Assembly (NCBI GenBank): GCA_963775635.1
Contig: CAVZJO010000015.1
Coordinates: 124,001 to 188,000, forward strand
Length of the DNA: 64,000 nt
Direction: 5' to 3'
Source: JALORV01 sp963775635
GTDB taxonomy: Bacteria; Pseudomonadota; Gammaproteobacteria; Burkholderiales; Burkholderiaceae_F
Part shown: one piece after another, positions 17,208-25,527 of the stretch
How the letters are laid out: every line of letters begins with the position of its first letter
How positions within the stretch are numbered: the first letter of the stretch is position 1
The notes under the pieces: model-generated
What the model was told of the DNA's origin: nothing
What the model saw: only the letters and a program-made list of their open reading frames with translations
The model's database searches: none
Program-made: the position numbers and the translations under genes

Positions 17208-18683
17208 ATGGCGTTTTCGGCAAACGAGCTCGCTGCGATCAGCCGGCTGCTGGATGAAGCACTTGGCCTGGACGTACACGCTCGCGAGGCGTGGCTCGAA
17301 GCCCTTCCCGCTGAACACGCTGCGCTGTTGCCAGCACTGCGACAGATGCTGGATCGAGCCAAAACGCCGTCCGCGCTGCTGCTCGATCGGCTGCCGCGAT
17401 TTAGCGAGGCGCGGCACGAACGCTTCACGCGGACGCTGAAGGCTGGGGATCGCGTCGGACCTTATGAGCTGGTACGGGAGCTTGGCAGCGGCGGCATGGC
17501 CGAGGTCTGGCTCGCGCGCCGCGCCGACGGCGCGTACAAGCGGGAGGTGGCGCTGAAGCTGCCGAAGCTCACCAGGCTGCGAAAAAACCTTGAACGACAC
17601 TATGAGCGTGAGCGAGACATCCTCGCGAGCCTCGAACACCCCAACATCGCACGCCTGTACGACGCCGGGCTCGCCCCCGACGGGCTGCCCTACCTGGCGT
17701 TGGAGTACGTGCAGGGCCAACCGTTGACCGCGTGGTGCGACGCGCACCGCGTCGGACTGCGTGATCGACTCAAGCTCCTGCTGCAGGTCATCGAGGCTGT
17801 CCAGTACGCCCATGATCGCCAGGTGATTCACCGCGACCTGAAACCTTCGAACGTGTTCGTTACAGCGTCCGGTCAGGTGAGGCTGCTGGATTTCGGCATT
17901 GCCAAGCTCCTTGAGGACGAGGAAGCCGAAGGGTCGCCACTGCACTTGTACACCCGCGCGCTGACACCGGACTACGCCAGCCCCGAACTCTTGCGCGGCG
18001 AAGCCGTGGACTCGCGGTCGGACGTCTACTCGCTGGGCGCCTTGCTCTACGAGATGCTGGCGGGTGACCGGCCATACAGGCTCAGTTTCGTTGGCCCGCC
18101 TGCACAACTGGCCGCGGCGATAGACCAGCTTTGGATCGTGAGCCCCAGCGAGGCGGTCGTGCTGGGTGCTGGTCCGGCCCGGGCCACCACGGATGGCCGG
18201 CTGGTGGGCCGGCTGCGCGGCGAACTCGATGCCATCGCGCTGAAGGCGCTTGCGCTCAAGGCTGCGGACCGCTACGCGAGTGTCGCCGCCTTGGCCGAGG
18301 ACCTGCATCGCTATCTCAGGGGCGAACGCGTGCTTGCTGTCCCCGAGGGCATCACGACTGCGGACCTCGTCGCGCAACTCTCGCGCAATCCGAACGTGCG
18401 CGTCCGACACCGCTTGCCGCTGGGCTCGACGACGAGAGCGGCCAGATCGTTCTCGTCGACTGACGCCAAGGGGGGACGACGCGTACATGTGAGTGCTGAG
18501 CTGCTGGGGTCGGACCAGGCTGCAAGCATTTGGTCGCGCACGTATGAAGTCACTCTGCGGGACGGCTTCTACCTCGAAGACGAGGTCGCGACGACGATTC
18601 TCGAGGCCGTAAGGGCGGCTTTGGACAGCGGATCGCCCGGAACTGGATGGCGCCTGAAGGTTGAGCTTTCGGAGACCAGCTAG
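17208..18683 (+). CDS. Serine/threonine protein kinase (Hanks type)
   Basis: A 491-residue kinase with complete catalytic motifs: glycine loop GSGGMAEV (93-100), VALK lysine (about 117), HRDLKPSN (208-215, catalytic Asp210) and DFG (228-230). A 90-residue helical leader precedes the domain. The C-terminal 100 residues (VRVSAELL-like RRVHVSAELLGSD...ASIWSRTYEVTLRDGFYLEDEVA) resemble the sensor segment seen before TPR repeats in adenylate-cyclase-type regulators, but the TPR part is missing and there is no transmembrane helix. It probably signals to the adjacent ECF sigma factor. A start at 17163 is possible; 17208 has the better ribosome site. Confidence 0.85.
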   Translation: MAFSANELAAISRLLDEALGLDVHAREAWLEALPAEHAALLPALRQMLDRAKTPSALLLDRLPRFSEARHERFTRTLKAGDRVGPYELVRELGSGGMAEVWLARRADGAYKREVALKLPKLTRLRKNLERHYERERDILASLEHPNIARLYDAGLAPDGLPYLALEYVQGQPLTAWCDAHRVGLRDRLKLLLQVIEAVQYAHDRQVIHRDLKPSNVFVTASGQVRLLDFGIAKLLEDEEAEGSPLHLYTRALTPDYASPELLRGEAVDSRSDVYSLGALLYEMLAGDRPYRLSFVGPPAQLAAAIDQLWIVSPSEAVVLGAGPARATTDGRLVGRLRGELDAIALKALALKAADRYASVAALAEDLHRYLRGERVLAVPEGITTADLVAQLSRNPNVRVRHRLPLGSTTRAARSFSSTDAKGGRRVHVSAELLGSDQAASIWSRTYEVTLRDGFYLEDEVATTILEAVRAALDSGSPGTGWRLKVELSETS

Positions 18684-18711
18684 TCAGCATGGCCGGAGAC
18701 CCGCTGGCTCG

Positions 18712-19386
18712 ATGAAGCTCTTCAATCATCAGTTGCTGCATTCGGTTGCCTGTCTGGCGGTCGCGCATGTCGTCGTGTTCTTCATGACTGGATGTGCATC
18801 CGGCGGTGCTGTGGGCGACCTGCTGACGATTCGCGGGGAACTCGTCTCTCGCGAACGCATCGCGCTGCCAGCCGAAGGCGTAGGTCTGGTCGAACTTGCT
18901 CGAACGCAGGATGGCCGGGTGATTGCCGAAGTTCGTCTGTCGCTCGCTGGTCGACAGCTTCCGGTGCCTTTCGAGCTGAAGGCGCACCGCTCGGCGATCG
19001 AGGACGGCACGGCCTACTTCCTGCGCGGTGCCATCGCCTTCAACGGACGCACCCAATGGATCAGCGACGCCGTCGAAGTGCGTGCGCGCCCCGGCACCGT
19101 CGAGATTGGCACATTGGCGCTGAAGCGCTACGAACCCGCGGCGTTCAGCTCACCGTTGTTGTGTGGCAACCGACGCGCAAGCGTCGGCGTCGCCCGGATC
19201 GGGCAACGGGAAATACTGCAGCTGACCGTTGGCGAGGAGCGCTTCGAGTTGTACGAAACCGTCACGACCTCCGGCGCACGCTACGAGGCCGTGAACGACC
19301 ACAGGACATTCGTCTGGTTCAAGGGGCAGCGAGCAACCCTCACCGTGCGTGGCGAGTCCTATCCCGAGTGCGTGGTCACCGACTGA
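18712..19386 (+). CDS. Lipoprotein with YbaY-like and MliC-like domains
   Basis: About 224 residues. The signal peptide ends in a lipobox (FFMTGC). Residues about 35-140 follow the YbaY/YscW-type beta-sandwich pattern (ITIRGEL...LPVPFELKAHRSAI...Y.LRGAI). Residues about 150-224 resemble an MliC domain, the inhibitor of C-type lysozyme (LLCGNRRASV, ETVTTSGARYE, FWFKG-like WFKGQRATL, a final paired Cys). It follows the sigma-kinase pair by 28 bases, suggesting the signalling pair controls an envelope-defence lipoprotein. The start at 18712 is chosen because the hydrophobic signal begins there. Confidence 0.7.
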   Translation: MKLFNHQLLHSVACLAVAHVVVFFMTGCASGGAVGDLLTIRGELVSRERIALPAEGVGLVELARTQDGRVIAEVRLSLAGRQLPVPFELKAHRSAIEDGTAYFLRGAIAFNGRTQWISDAVEVRARPGTVEIGTLALKRYEPAAFSSPLLCGNRRASVGVARIGQREILQLTVGEERFELYETVTTSGARYEAVNDHRTFVWFKGQRATLTVRGESYPECVVTD

Positions 19387-19567
19387 GCGCCGCCCGCTTC
19401 TAGACCACGTGTCGCGTACGGCCGCTCACAGCCAAGAGCCATGTGTTCCATATTTGCGCTTAACCGCTAGGCGGACGCACTACGTTGCACGTCTGCTGCG
19501 CCGCGACTTGAACCCGGAACATCTCGAGCGCAGCCTTTGGTCACTCTGATGCAGGCAATTCGGGCCG

Positions 19568-19954
19568 ATGATCCAGTTCGCTGCGCTTACCCTCGTCGCG
19601 CTGATGATTGCTGCCGTTTCAAACCCAGCCAATGGTATGACCCGTGGCGAGAAGCTCTTTCGATCCAACTGCATCGGTTGTCACTCGATCAACTGCAACC
19701 GGAGTGGCCCCAGGTTGAAGAACATCCTGGGGCGCAAAGCCGCCTCACTGACTGACTTCGGCTATTACTCCGAAGCCCTGAAGAACTCGGGGATCGTCTG
19801 GTCTGAAGAGAAACTCGACGAGTTCTTGAGCGCGCCTACCACGTTAGTTCCAGGAACCGTCATGTCGATCATCAGCGTCAAGGATGCCAAAGAGCGTCGG
19901 GAGATCATTGCGTTCGTGAAGAAGCAGGACTCCAGCGTTGACTTTTGCTTCTGA
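19568..19954 (+). CDS. Class I cytochrome c
   Basis: A 128-residue secreted cytochrome c. After a signal peptide (about 1-23) the heme motif CIGCH appears near residue 35, with nearby SINCNRSGPRLKNILGRKAAS. The distal methionine is likely in PGTVMSI near residue 98, as in cytochrome c2-like proteins where KMxF is usual. The C-terminal helix RREIIAFVKK is typical. Two additional cysteines (SINC, DFCF) are unusual. Base composition is lower in GC than its neighbours. Its electron partner is not evident. Confidence 0.8.
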   Translation: MIQFAALTLVALMIAAVSNPANGMTRGEKLFRSNCIGCHSINCNRSGPRLKNILGRKAASLTDFGYYSEALKNSGIVWSEEKLDEFLSAPTTLVPGTVMSIISVKDAKERREIIAFVKKQDSSVDFCF

Positions 19955-20397
19955 GGCGGCACTTGTCGGCCAGGAGGCCGCGCAACGTTGTCGCAAGAGC
20001 GGACGCTCTTCTCGTAGAGCGCGCCCATAGCTGGCAGCTTGAAGCGCGACTGGTTGTTCCCGCCGGCCGCCGGCCCGTAAAAACGGATCAGGGAATCGGT
20101 GCCGTCGGATGCCAGGACGCAGGTGCCGAGTTGCCACATCACCAGTTTGCCGGCCCTTGAGGCCTTGGCGTCTTCCTGCCGGTGTGCGGCGCTGAACTCC
20201 ACCTTAGGGCCGATCGCCTGCATATCCTTCTGGAACAGTTCGTCCATCTGGCGACGGATCTGGGAGGGGTCGGTACGCAACAGCCCGGACCAGCGGCTGC
20301 CCGTTGGGCCCAGGAGACACTTTTCCCCCGCCTTCAGCGCTCGGCTCGCGCCCTGGGGGCAATCGCTCGCTGACTGGCTCGTTTCGAGCGAGAACAT
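19765..20397 (-). CDS. Unrecognised ORF, probably truncated
   Basis: The stretch from about 20397 to 19980 on the minus strand translates into protein-like sequence (QIRRQMDELFQKDMQAIGP, KLVMWQLGTCVLASDGTD, NNQSRFKLPAMGALY) with balanced composition. The final 190 bases of the frame lie antisense to the cytochrome c gene and look like noise, so the true 3' end has probably been lost or shifted near 19980. No family is recognised and there is no ribosome site at the proposed ATG. It may be a decaying gene. Confidence 0.3.
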   Translation of the reverse strand: MFSLETSQSASDCPQGASRALKAGEKCLLGPTGSRWSGLLRTDPSQIRRQMDELFQKDMQAIGPKVEFSAAHRQEDAKASRAGKLVMWQLGTCVLASDGTDSLIRFYGPAAGGNNQSRFKLPAMGALYEKSVRSCDNVARPPGRQVPPQKQKSTLESCFFTNAMISRRSLASLTLMIDMTVPGTNVVGALKNSSSFSSDQTIPEFFRASE

Positions 20398-20449
20398 CCG
20401 TAGCGATCCATTCACACGGCCATTCGGCGGCTGATACGATCGTTGCGCA

Positions 20450-21118
20450 ATGAGTCTCCCGCTACGCCGACGGTTCGCCCGCCGCCAGGACCTGGACCTG
20501 GGGATACGCGAGTTCGCCCGTCTCGCGCGGCTTGATTCACCGCAGCGAATCCAGGCTTTCCTTAACGCGATCCCGATCAACCACGAACCGGACGGCGAGA
20601 CGACGTACTCTGTGCGCGAAGTGCTGCGTCACCGGCGCGCGCATTGCATTGAAGGTGCGTTCGTCGCCGCCTGCGCACTCTGGATCAATGGCGAGCCGCC
20701 GTACGTGATGCATCTCGATTGCGAACCGAGCGACTACCCGCATGTGATCGCTTTGTTCCGCCGCAAGGGTGCATGGGGCGCGATCTCTAAGACGAACGGC
20801 GTGGCGCTGCGCTATCGGGATCCCATTTATCGGAGCTTGCGTGAGCTTGCGCTCTCATATTTCCATGAGTACAGCGACAAACGCGGGCGGCGCACGCTGC
20901 GAAGTTATTCGGGTGCGTTCGACATGCGGCGGCTGGACGTAACCAAATGGGTCTGCAGCGAGGCGAACTGCTGGGAGGCGCACGATCGGCTGGCGGAGCT
21001 GCGGCACTACCCGCTTGTGCATGCGCACCACGTGAGGCATCTGTCGCGGCGCGATCCGTTCGAACAACGGATGGCGGGGGCGGTGCAGTATCCAAAGCCG
21101 AAGGCAGCCCCACCCTAA
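20450..21118 (+). CDS. Transglutaminase-like cysteine protein, hypothetical
   Basis: 222 residues. The core RRAHCIEGAFVAACALW (Cys66), MHLDCEPSDYPHVIAL (His98) and GAWGAISKTNG has the spacing of the transglutaminase/arylamine-transferase Cys-His-Asp fold, with the cysteine at the start of a helix after a short loop. The third residue is not obvious. The rest is basic and rich in Arg and Tyr. It stands alone, convergent with the glycine-zipper gene at 21152. The fold assignment is from pattern only. Confidence 0.5.
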   Translation: MSLPLRRRFARRQDLDLGIREFARLARLDSPQRIQAFLNAIPINHEPDGETTYSVREVLRHRRAHCIEGAFVAACALWINGEPPYVMHLDCEPSDYPHVIALFRRKGAWGAISKTNGVALRYRDPIYRSLRELALSYFHEYSDKRGRRTLRSYSGAFDMRRLDVTKWVCSEANCWEAHDRLAELRHYPLVHAHHVRHLSRRDPFEQRMAGAVQYPKPKAAPP

Positions 21119-21151
21119 GGTGCGATAGCCGCAGTCGCACGCAGCAGCTCG

Positions 21152-21706
21152 TCAGCTCCGCAGCGTCCAGATGCCGTCGCCGCTGCGGCACGCGACCTTG
21201 GTGCCCCATGACTTCTTGCTGCCCTGGTTCGTCTCGAGCTTGAACTTGCGACAGTCCGGGCCGACGTCTTTCACCGGTACCAGCATGTAGCCTGCACCGC
21301 CCTCGCTTGTCCAGCGCACGGCCTGTCCCTGCGGGGCGAGTTCGAGCGCGTGTCCGATGCAGGCTTCGTCGGCGCGATCGAGCTGGCGGCCGACACTGGC
21401 GCCGACGATCGCTCCGAGCGCGACGCCCGCAAAAATGGCCACGGCACGCCCACTGCCGTTGCCGATCTGCGATGCCACTGCACCGCCGACCGCCGCGCCG
21501 GCGACGCCCAGGATGACATCGGTGTTGCAGCGGCCATCGATCACGCCGTAGTCCTGCGGCCACGCTTTGCCGGTGTAGCCGACGTAGGCCGGGTCATTCT
21601 TCTTGCGCCAGCCGTGCGCCTTGGCATGCGGCGGAGGATCCGCCCACACCGGCGTCACCGCGCAGATCGTCAGGATGGCGGCAAGGGACGAGGCAAAGCG
21701 CGCCAT
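21152..21706 (-). CDS. Glycine-zipper surface antigen-like protein
   Basis: 184 residues with a signal peptide (ending near PVWA). The mature protein has a glycine zipper (about 65-105: VILGVAGAAVGGAVASQIG, GVALGAIVGASVGRQLD) and a C-terminal domain with three cysteines (DEACIGHALELAPQGQAVRW, DCRKFKL, VACRSGDGIW), matching the RT0821/Lpp0805 17-kDa surface-antigen family. It is likely an outer-membrane or periplasmic protein. GAGGAG lies five bases ahead of the ATG at 21706. Confidence 0.75.
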   Translation of the reverse strand: MARFASSLAAILTICAVTPVWADPPPHAKAHGWRKKNDPAYVGYTGKAWPQDYGVIDGRCNTDVILGVAGAAVGGAVASQIGNGSGRAVAIFAGVALGAIVGASVGRQLDRADEACIGHALELAPQGQAVRWTSEGGAGYMLVPVKDVGPDCRKFKLETNQGSKKSWGTKVACRSGDGIWTLRS

Positions 21707-21796
21707 GGGCACTCCTCGAGCGAGGTCATGCCCGGTTTAACGGTCGCGCAACGCCTTGGCTTGACGGCTAACCGGACTAGCCTGTGGCTGTCGACC

Positions 21797-22294
21797 TCAC
21801 GCGCCTGCGGTATTGAGGCGTGCCCGGATCGCTTCGATACGCGCACGATTGACGCCGAAATCCTTGCGTCCGAGACGCGATGCCGACCGCACGTGGATCA
21901 CGCCGGCCGCCGGTTCGAGCCAGAATTCGACGTCATCCGTGAAGCGCAGCCACCTGGTGCTGAACTCGACCCGCAGATAGTCTGGGCGGTCTTCCACCAG
22001 TCGCGCTCGCGGCCACTCCGCCAGCACCGCACGCAGCCGCGCCATCGCCGCAGCGCCGTCGCCGCGCACGGCCAGCGGCGCGATGCGCGCGTAGTCGCTC
22101 GCGTATTCGCCTTCGGGCCAATCCGCCGCTTGGCTGCTGACGCTGTTCGGGGTCTTCGACGGCGGCTTGAGCTTGCTTCCCTTCATTCCGAGGTCGGAAG
22201 GCGCGCGCCCCGTCAGCATGCCGAACTGCCCGGCTGCCAGTAGTAGCAGAGGAACGATGATGAACAGGAATGCAAGCAAGGCCAGCGTGCGCAT
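21797..22294 (-). CDS. DUF1499 family protein, last gene of the ArsS operon
   Basis: 165 residues: an N-terminal transmembrane helix (about 3-22) then a DUF1499 domain with the typical NSVSSQA, RPDYLRVEFSTRWLRFTDDVEFWL and IHVRSASRLGRKDFGVNRARIEAIR. The family function is unknown. It begins nine bases after the FAD oxidoreductase stop and is the last co-directional gene of the long minus-strand run that begins at 31531. Confidence 0.8.
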   Translation of the reverse strand: MRTLALLAFLFIIVPLLLLAAGQFGMLTGRAPSDLGMKGSKLKPPSKTPNSVSSQAADWPEGEYASDYARIAPLAVRGDGAAAMARLRAVLAEWPRARLVEDRPDYLRVEFSTRWLRFTDDVEFWLEPAAGVIHVRSASRLGRKDFGVNRARIEAIRARLNTAGA

Positions 22295-22303
22295 AAGATC
22301 GCC

Positions 22304-23407
22304 TCACGGGTTGCGAAATCTCTTGACGAAACCTCGGTCGATCCAGTCCTTCCACCGCCACGCCCATTCGCCCTCGGCGGCGATGCCGTTCCAGCTGGCG
22401 ATCGCATGTTGCGGTCCGGTGGTGAGCAGATACAGCGCGGTCCGTTGCGGAGTGTAGGAGACGAGCGCCCGCCCCTCGAGCTGCCGGATCAGGTTGTCGG
22501 CGAGTGCGGGTCCGGAGTGGACGGCGAAGACCCCCGAACGCGCGTGCGGCCGCTCCACCAGGGTCGCGATGTCGCCGGCAGCGAAGACCCGCTCGTGCGA
22601 TGTCGACCGCAGATGCCGGTCCACTGCAACGAACCCTGCATCGTCGAGCGCCAGGCCAGACTCGCGCAGCCAGTGAGGAGGTGCCGCCCCGCTGGCTAGC
22701 ACGGTAAGGTCGTACGCTAGCGGTGTGCCCTCCTGCAACTGCACGTGATCACTATCGATGCGCGTGGCTGTAGAGTCGAACACGCGCACCTGCAACCGTA
22801 TCAGTGCACGTTGTGCCAGGGTGCGCGCGCGTTCGCTGTGGCCGGGTAGCAGCGCGCCACCGGTGACCAGCTTGACCTGCGTGCCGTTGCCTGCGGCCCG
22901 CATCGCGTAGGCGATGGCAAGGGCGACCTCGATGCCGCCTGCGCCGGCGCCGATCACCACGATCTTCGGCCGGTCGGCTTCCGCCAGTTGCGGCGCCCAT
23001 GCGCTCCACGTATCGACGAACGCATGCAGCGGTCGTATCGATAGCGTGTATTGCTGCGCGCCTTCGATCCCGCCCGAGGCGATCGTCGATCCGGCTGCGA
23101 GCGACAGCAGATCGAATTCGATCTGCTGCCCGCGTTCCGTGTGGGCCACTCCGCGCAGCGGATCGAGGGCGCACACGCGATCCTCGAGCAGGCTGGCGTG
23201 GGCAGCCTGCAGCAGCGGTGTCAGTGGAATAACGATCTGGTCGCGCGTGTAGTGGCCGGCGATCCAACCGGGCAGCATCGCGCTGTAGAACAGGTCCGCG
23301 TGCGGCGTCACCAGCGTGACTTCGATGTCTCGCATCGACCGCCGGGCGAGTTTGCGTAACACAAAGAGGTGCGCCTGGCCGCCGCCGGCCAGCAGCAGGC
23401 GCTTCAT
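22304..23407 (-). CDS. FAD-dependent pyridine nucleotide oxidoreductase, SelD-associated type
   Basis: 367 residues. The N-terminal FAD-binding fold has LLLAGGGQAHLFVL, and a second Rossmann site VVIGAGAGGIEVALA binds NAD(P)H. ERVFAAGDIA is the C-terminal FAD motif. GGGQAHL and HADLFYSAMLPGWIAG are characteristic of the oxidoreductase family (TIGR03169) that is often fused to the N-terminus of selenide water dikinase; here it stands alone with no selD nearby. It lacks a CxxxxC disulfide, so it is NDH-2-like in form. The ATG at 23407 begins the fold directly. Function in this operon is unknown; a quinone or thiol/arsenic electron route is possible. Confidence 0.75.
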   Translation of the reverse strand: MKRLLLAGGGQAHLFVLRKLARRSMRDIEVTLVTPHADLFYSAMLPGWIAGHYTRDQIVIPLTPLLQAAHASLLEDRVCALDPLRGVAHTERGQQIEFDLLSLAAGSTIASGGIEGAQQYTLSIRPLHAFVDTWSAWAPQLAEADRPKIVVIGAGAGGIEVALAIAYAMRAAGNGTQVKLVTGGALLPGHSERARTLAQRALIRLQVRVFDSTATRIDSDHVQLQEGTPLAYDLTVLASGAAPPHWLRESGLALDDAGFVAVDRHLRSTSHERVFAAGDIATLVERPHARSGVFAVHSGPALADNLIRQLEGRALVSYTPQRTALYLLTTGPQHAIASWNGIAAEGEWAWRWKDWIDRGFVKRFRNP

Positions 23408-23471
23408 TCGTAATCCGGCGCTACCGATGCCGGGCCGGTCGAGCCCAAGAGAGCGGGTCCGACTGCCAACC

Positions 23472-24086
23472 TCACGTCCATTGCGCGTCGATCCACCCCT
23501 GCGCCACCGCACGCGCAAGGTCATCGGGTCGGTCGAGATCGGACAGGGCGGGCAGCTGGGCGCAGCGCAGGCCGAGCGCCGCCGCGCGCCGCCATGTTTC
23601 CTCGAACACGCTTGCCGAACCCCAGGTGATGTCGTTGAAGAGTTGACGCACTGGTCGCTTCATCCCGATCAGCACGTAGCCCCCGTCGTGCGCCGGTTGC
23701 AGTACGACGTCATGGTTTGCAAGGAGCATACCCGCCTGTTCGAGATCGCTAACGCTTTGGGCCGGACAGTCGGTCCCGATCACCAGAGCGGTGCGGCCGG
23801 ATGCGTGTTCCAGCGCGGCGAGCATCCGCGCACCGAGATCGCCCGCGGGCTGCTGGCGCACATCGACTGCGAGCGCACACGCAAGCGCACGAGTCCCAGC
23901 GTCGACATCGCCGGCGACCCACAGCACGACCTCGGCTCCGCTGGCCGTCGCGCGCCGCAACGCGCGTTCGGTCAAATGCGCTTGCAACGCCGCTGCCCGC
24001 TCGGCTCCGAGCGCGGGAATCAGTCGGGTCTTGGCCTGGCCGGCGACGGCCGCGCGGGCCAGCACGGCCACATGCAGGTGAGTCAT
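23472..24086 (-). CDS. TIGR04282-family glycosyltransferase of arsenosugar clusters
   Basis: 204 residues of the DUF2064/TIGR04282 family, a nucleotide-sugar transferase-like fold. Seen are VLARAAVAGQAKTRLIPALG near the N-terminus, LVIGTDCP (the DxD-like acidic site), DVVLQPAHDGGYVLIG and FNDITWGSASVFEET, all standard. This family was named for its co-occurrence with arsenosugar biosynthesis genes; its reaction is unproven. Its ATG overlaps the stop of the next gene by one base (TAATG), so translation is coupled. Confidence 0.85.
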   Translation of the reverse strand: MTHLHVAVLARAAVAGQAKTRLIPALGAERAAALQAHLTERALRRATASGAEVVLWVAGDVDAGTRALACALAVDVRQQPAGDLGARMLAALEHASGRTALVIGTDCPAQSVSDLEQAGMLLANHDVVLQPAHDGGYVLIGMKRPVRQLFNDITWGSASVFEETWRRAAALGLRCAQLPALSDLDRPDDLARAVAQGWIDAQWT

Positions 24087-24769
24087 TAGCGGACGTCGCG
24101 ATATTCGCGGGCCAGCGCCGCCGGATCCGCGCCGCGCTGAAAGCGCCAGCGCAACGACCACATCTGCACAACCGTGCGCACGACGCCGTGCTCCTCCCAG
24201 CGTCGTCCCGACGTGATGGCCGGGGCTCGCAGCGCTGCGGGCGCGGCCAGCCGGCGTGCGCGGGTCGAGAAGTCGACGTCTTCCATCAGCGGCAGCTCAG
24301 CGTAGCCGCCGAGCGACTCGAACAGTTCACGTCGGCAGAAGATCGCCTGATCGCCGGTGCAGATGCCGGTTAGGCGCGAGCGCAGGTTCATCGCGTGCGC
24401 CACGAGTCCGAGCAACCAGGCCCGGCCGGCGATGCGAACATCGAACCGACCCCAGCGCGCTCCACTTGCCACGGCTTCGGTGACGAGACGATCGGCGTCG
24501 GCAGGCAGGCGCGTATCGGCATGCAGGAACAGCAGCACGTCGGCGCCGGGGGCCGCTTGCGCGCCGGCGTTCATCTGGCGCGCGCGCCCGCGTGCAGCGA
24601 CCACGAGCGCGTCCACCAACTCGCCGGCGCGCAGCGCGGTGTCATCGCTGCTGCCGCCGTCGGCCATCACGATGCGCGTGCCGCGACGACGCAGGGGCTG
24701 CAGCTCCTGCAACGCGGCCTCGATTACGGCAGCCTCGTTCAGCGCCGGAATGATGATCGCAAGCGACAT
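24086..24769 (-). CDS. TIGR04283-family glycosyltransferase of arsenosugar clusters
   Basis: 227 residues, a GT2-type glycosyltransferase. It begins IIIPALNEAAVIEAAL, followed by the donor site MADGGSSDDT, the DxD-like HADTRLP, and the family signature GDQAIFCRRELFESLGGY and LPLMEDVDFSTRAR. TIGR04283 partners TIGR04282 in arsenosugar-type clusters. Presumably it transfers a sugar to an intermediate made with ArsS, but this is inference. It starts 13 bases after the upstream gene's stop. Confidence 0.88.
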   Translation of the reverse strand: MSLAIIIPALNEAAVIEAALQELQPLRRRGTRIVMADGGSSDDTALRAGELVDALVVAARGRARQMNAGAQAAPGADVLLFLHADTRLPADADRLVTEAVASGARWGRFDVRIAGRAWLLGLVAHAMNLRSRLTGICTGDQAIFCRRELFESLGGYAELPLMEDVDFSTRARRLAAPAALRAPAITSGRRWEEHGVVRTVVQMWSLRWRFQRGADPAALAREYRDVR

Positions 24770-24782
24770 CGTTTTGACCGCG

Positions 24783-25496
24783 CTAGCGCAGCCTCGTCCG
24801 CTTCGGCAGCAGCGCCGGCATCGATTCCGCCACGATATCGAGCAGTTCGCGCGCGCTGATCACGTGGACACCCGGTGGGCAGCGCTGCACGGCGGTCAGG
24901 ATTGCCAGTGCTGCCGTTTGCGGCCGCAGTGCCTGCACGTGCGTCGGCAGCATGATATCGAGCGCCATCTTGCCGAAGGCGCGCACCGTGCGACCGAGCC
25001 ATGCGCCGCCCTCATCGGCGGCATCGTCGCGCGTGGGCCGCACGATCACCAAGGTCTCGAACCGCATGTCGAGCAGGGCGAGTTCAAGTTCGCTAGACAG
25101 CGCATGAGACGTTGCGTTCATCTGCAGCAGCGCCGATAGCGGCGCTACCAGCACCAGCCGCCGCACGCCGGCCTGCTGCGCAAGGCGCGCGCCTTCGAGA
25201 ACATGGGCGGCGTCAAAGACAACCAGCGTCGATCCGCGCGGAACGAGCGTCTCCGGTCCGGTGACACAGAGGTAGGCATCATCGGCGGCGATCAGCGACG
25301 CGCCGACCTGCCACGGCCGGTACTTCGGTGTGGACGACGCGATCATCTGCTTCATGGCGACGTGCACCACGCGGTAATCGGGCGATGCGACCAGCGCCGC
25401 CAGTAGTTCCTCGCCGAGCGCACCGGTGGTTCCCAGTGCAAGAGCCGCGCGCAACGGCGCGTTCGCTGTTCGCGGCGCCGCAGCATCGTGACTCAT
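24783..25496 (-). CDS. Rossmann-fold NAD(P)-binding protein
   Basis: About 237 residues. The N-terminal LALGTTGALGEELLAALVA is a GxxGxxG dinucleotide-binding motif, followed by LVVFDAAHVLEGARLAQQAGVRRLVLVAPLSAL, the atypical short-chain or NmrA-like pattern. No Ser-Tyr-Lys triad is evident, so it may bind NAD(P) without classical dehydrogenase chemistry. It is positioned inside the ArsS operon between the flavoprotein fusion (31 bases upstream) and the glycosyltransferases. The ATG at 25496 is preferred to one five codons upstream. Confidence 0.6.
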   Translation of the reverse strand: MSHDAAAPRTANAPLRAALALGTTGALGEELLAALVASPDYRVVHVAMKQMIASSTPKYRPWQVGASLIAADDAYLCVTGPETLVPRGSTLVVFDAAHVLEGARLAQQAGVRRLVLVAPLSALLQMNATSHALSSELELALLDMRFETLVIVRPTRDDAADEGGAWLGRTVRAFGKMALDIMLPTHVQALRPQTAALAILTAVQRCPPGVHVISARELLDIVAESMPALLPKRTRLR

Positions 25497-25527
25497 CCTT
25501 ATCTGCTGCATTCGTCTGTCCGCACAG

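Noticed and set aside
16911..18488. 525-codon minus-strand frame
   Set aside because: Antisense to the sigma factor and kinase genes, both of which have complete domain motifs.
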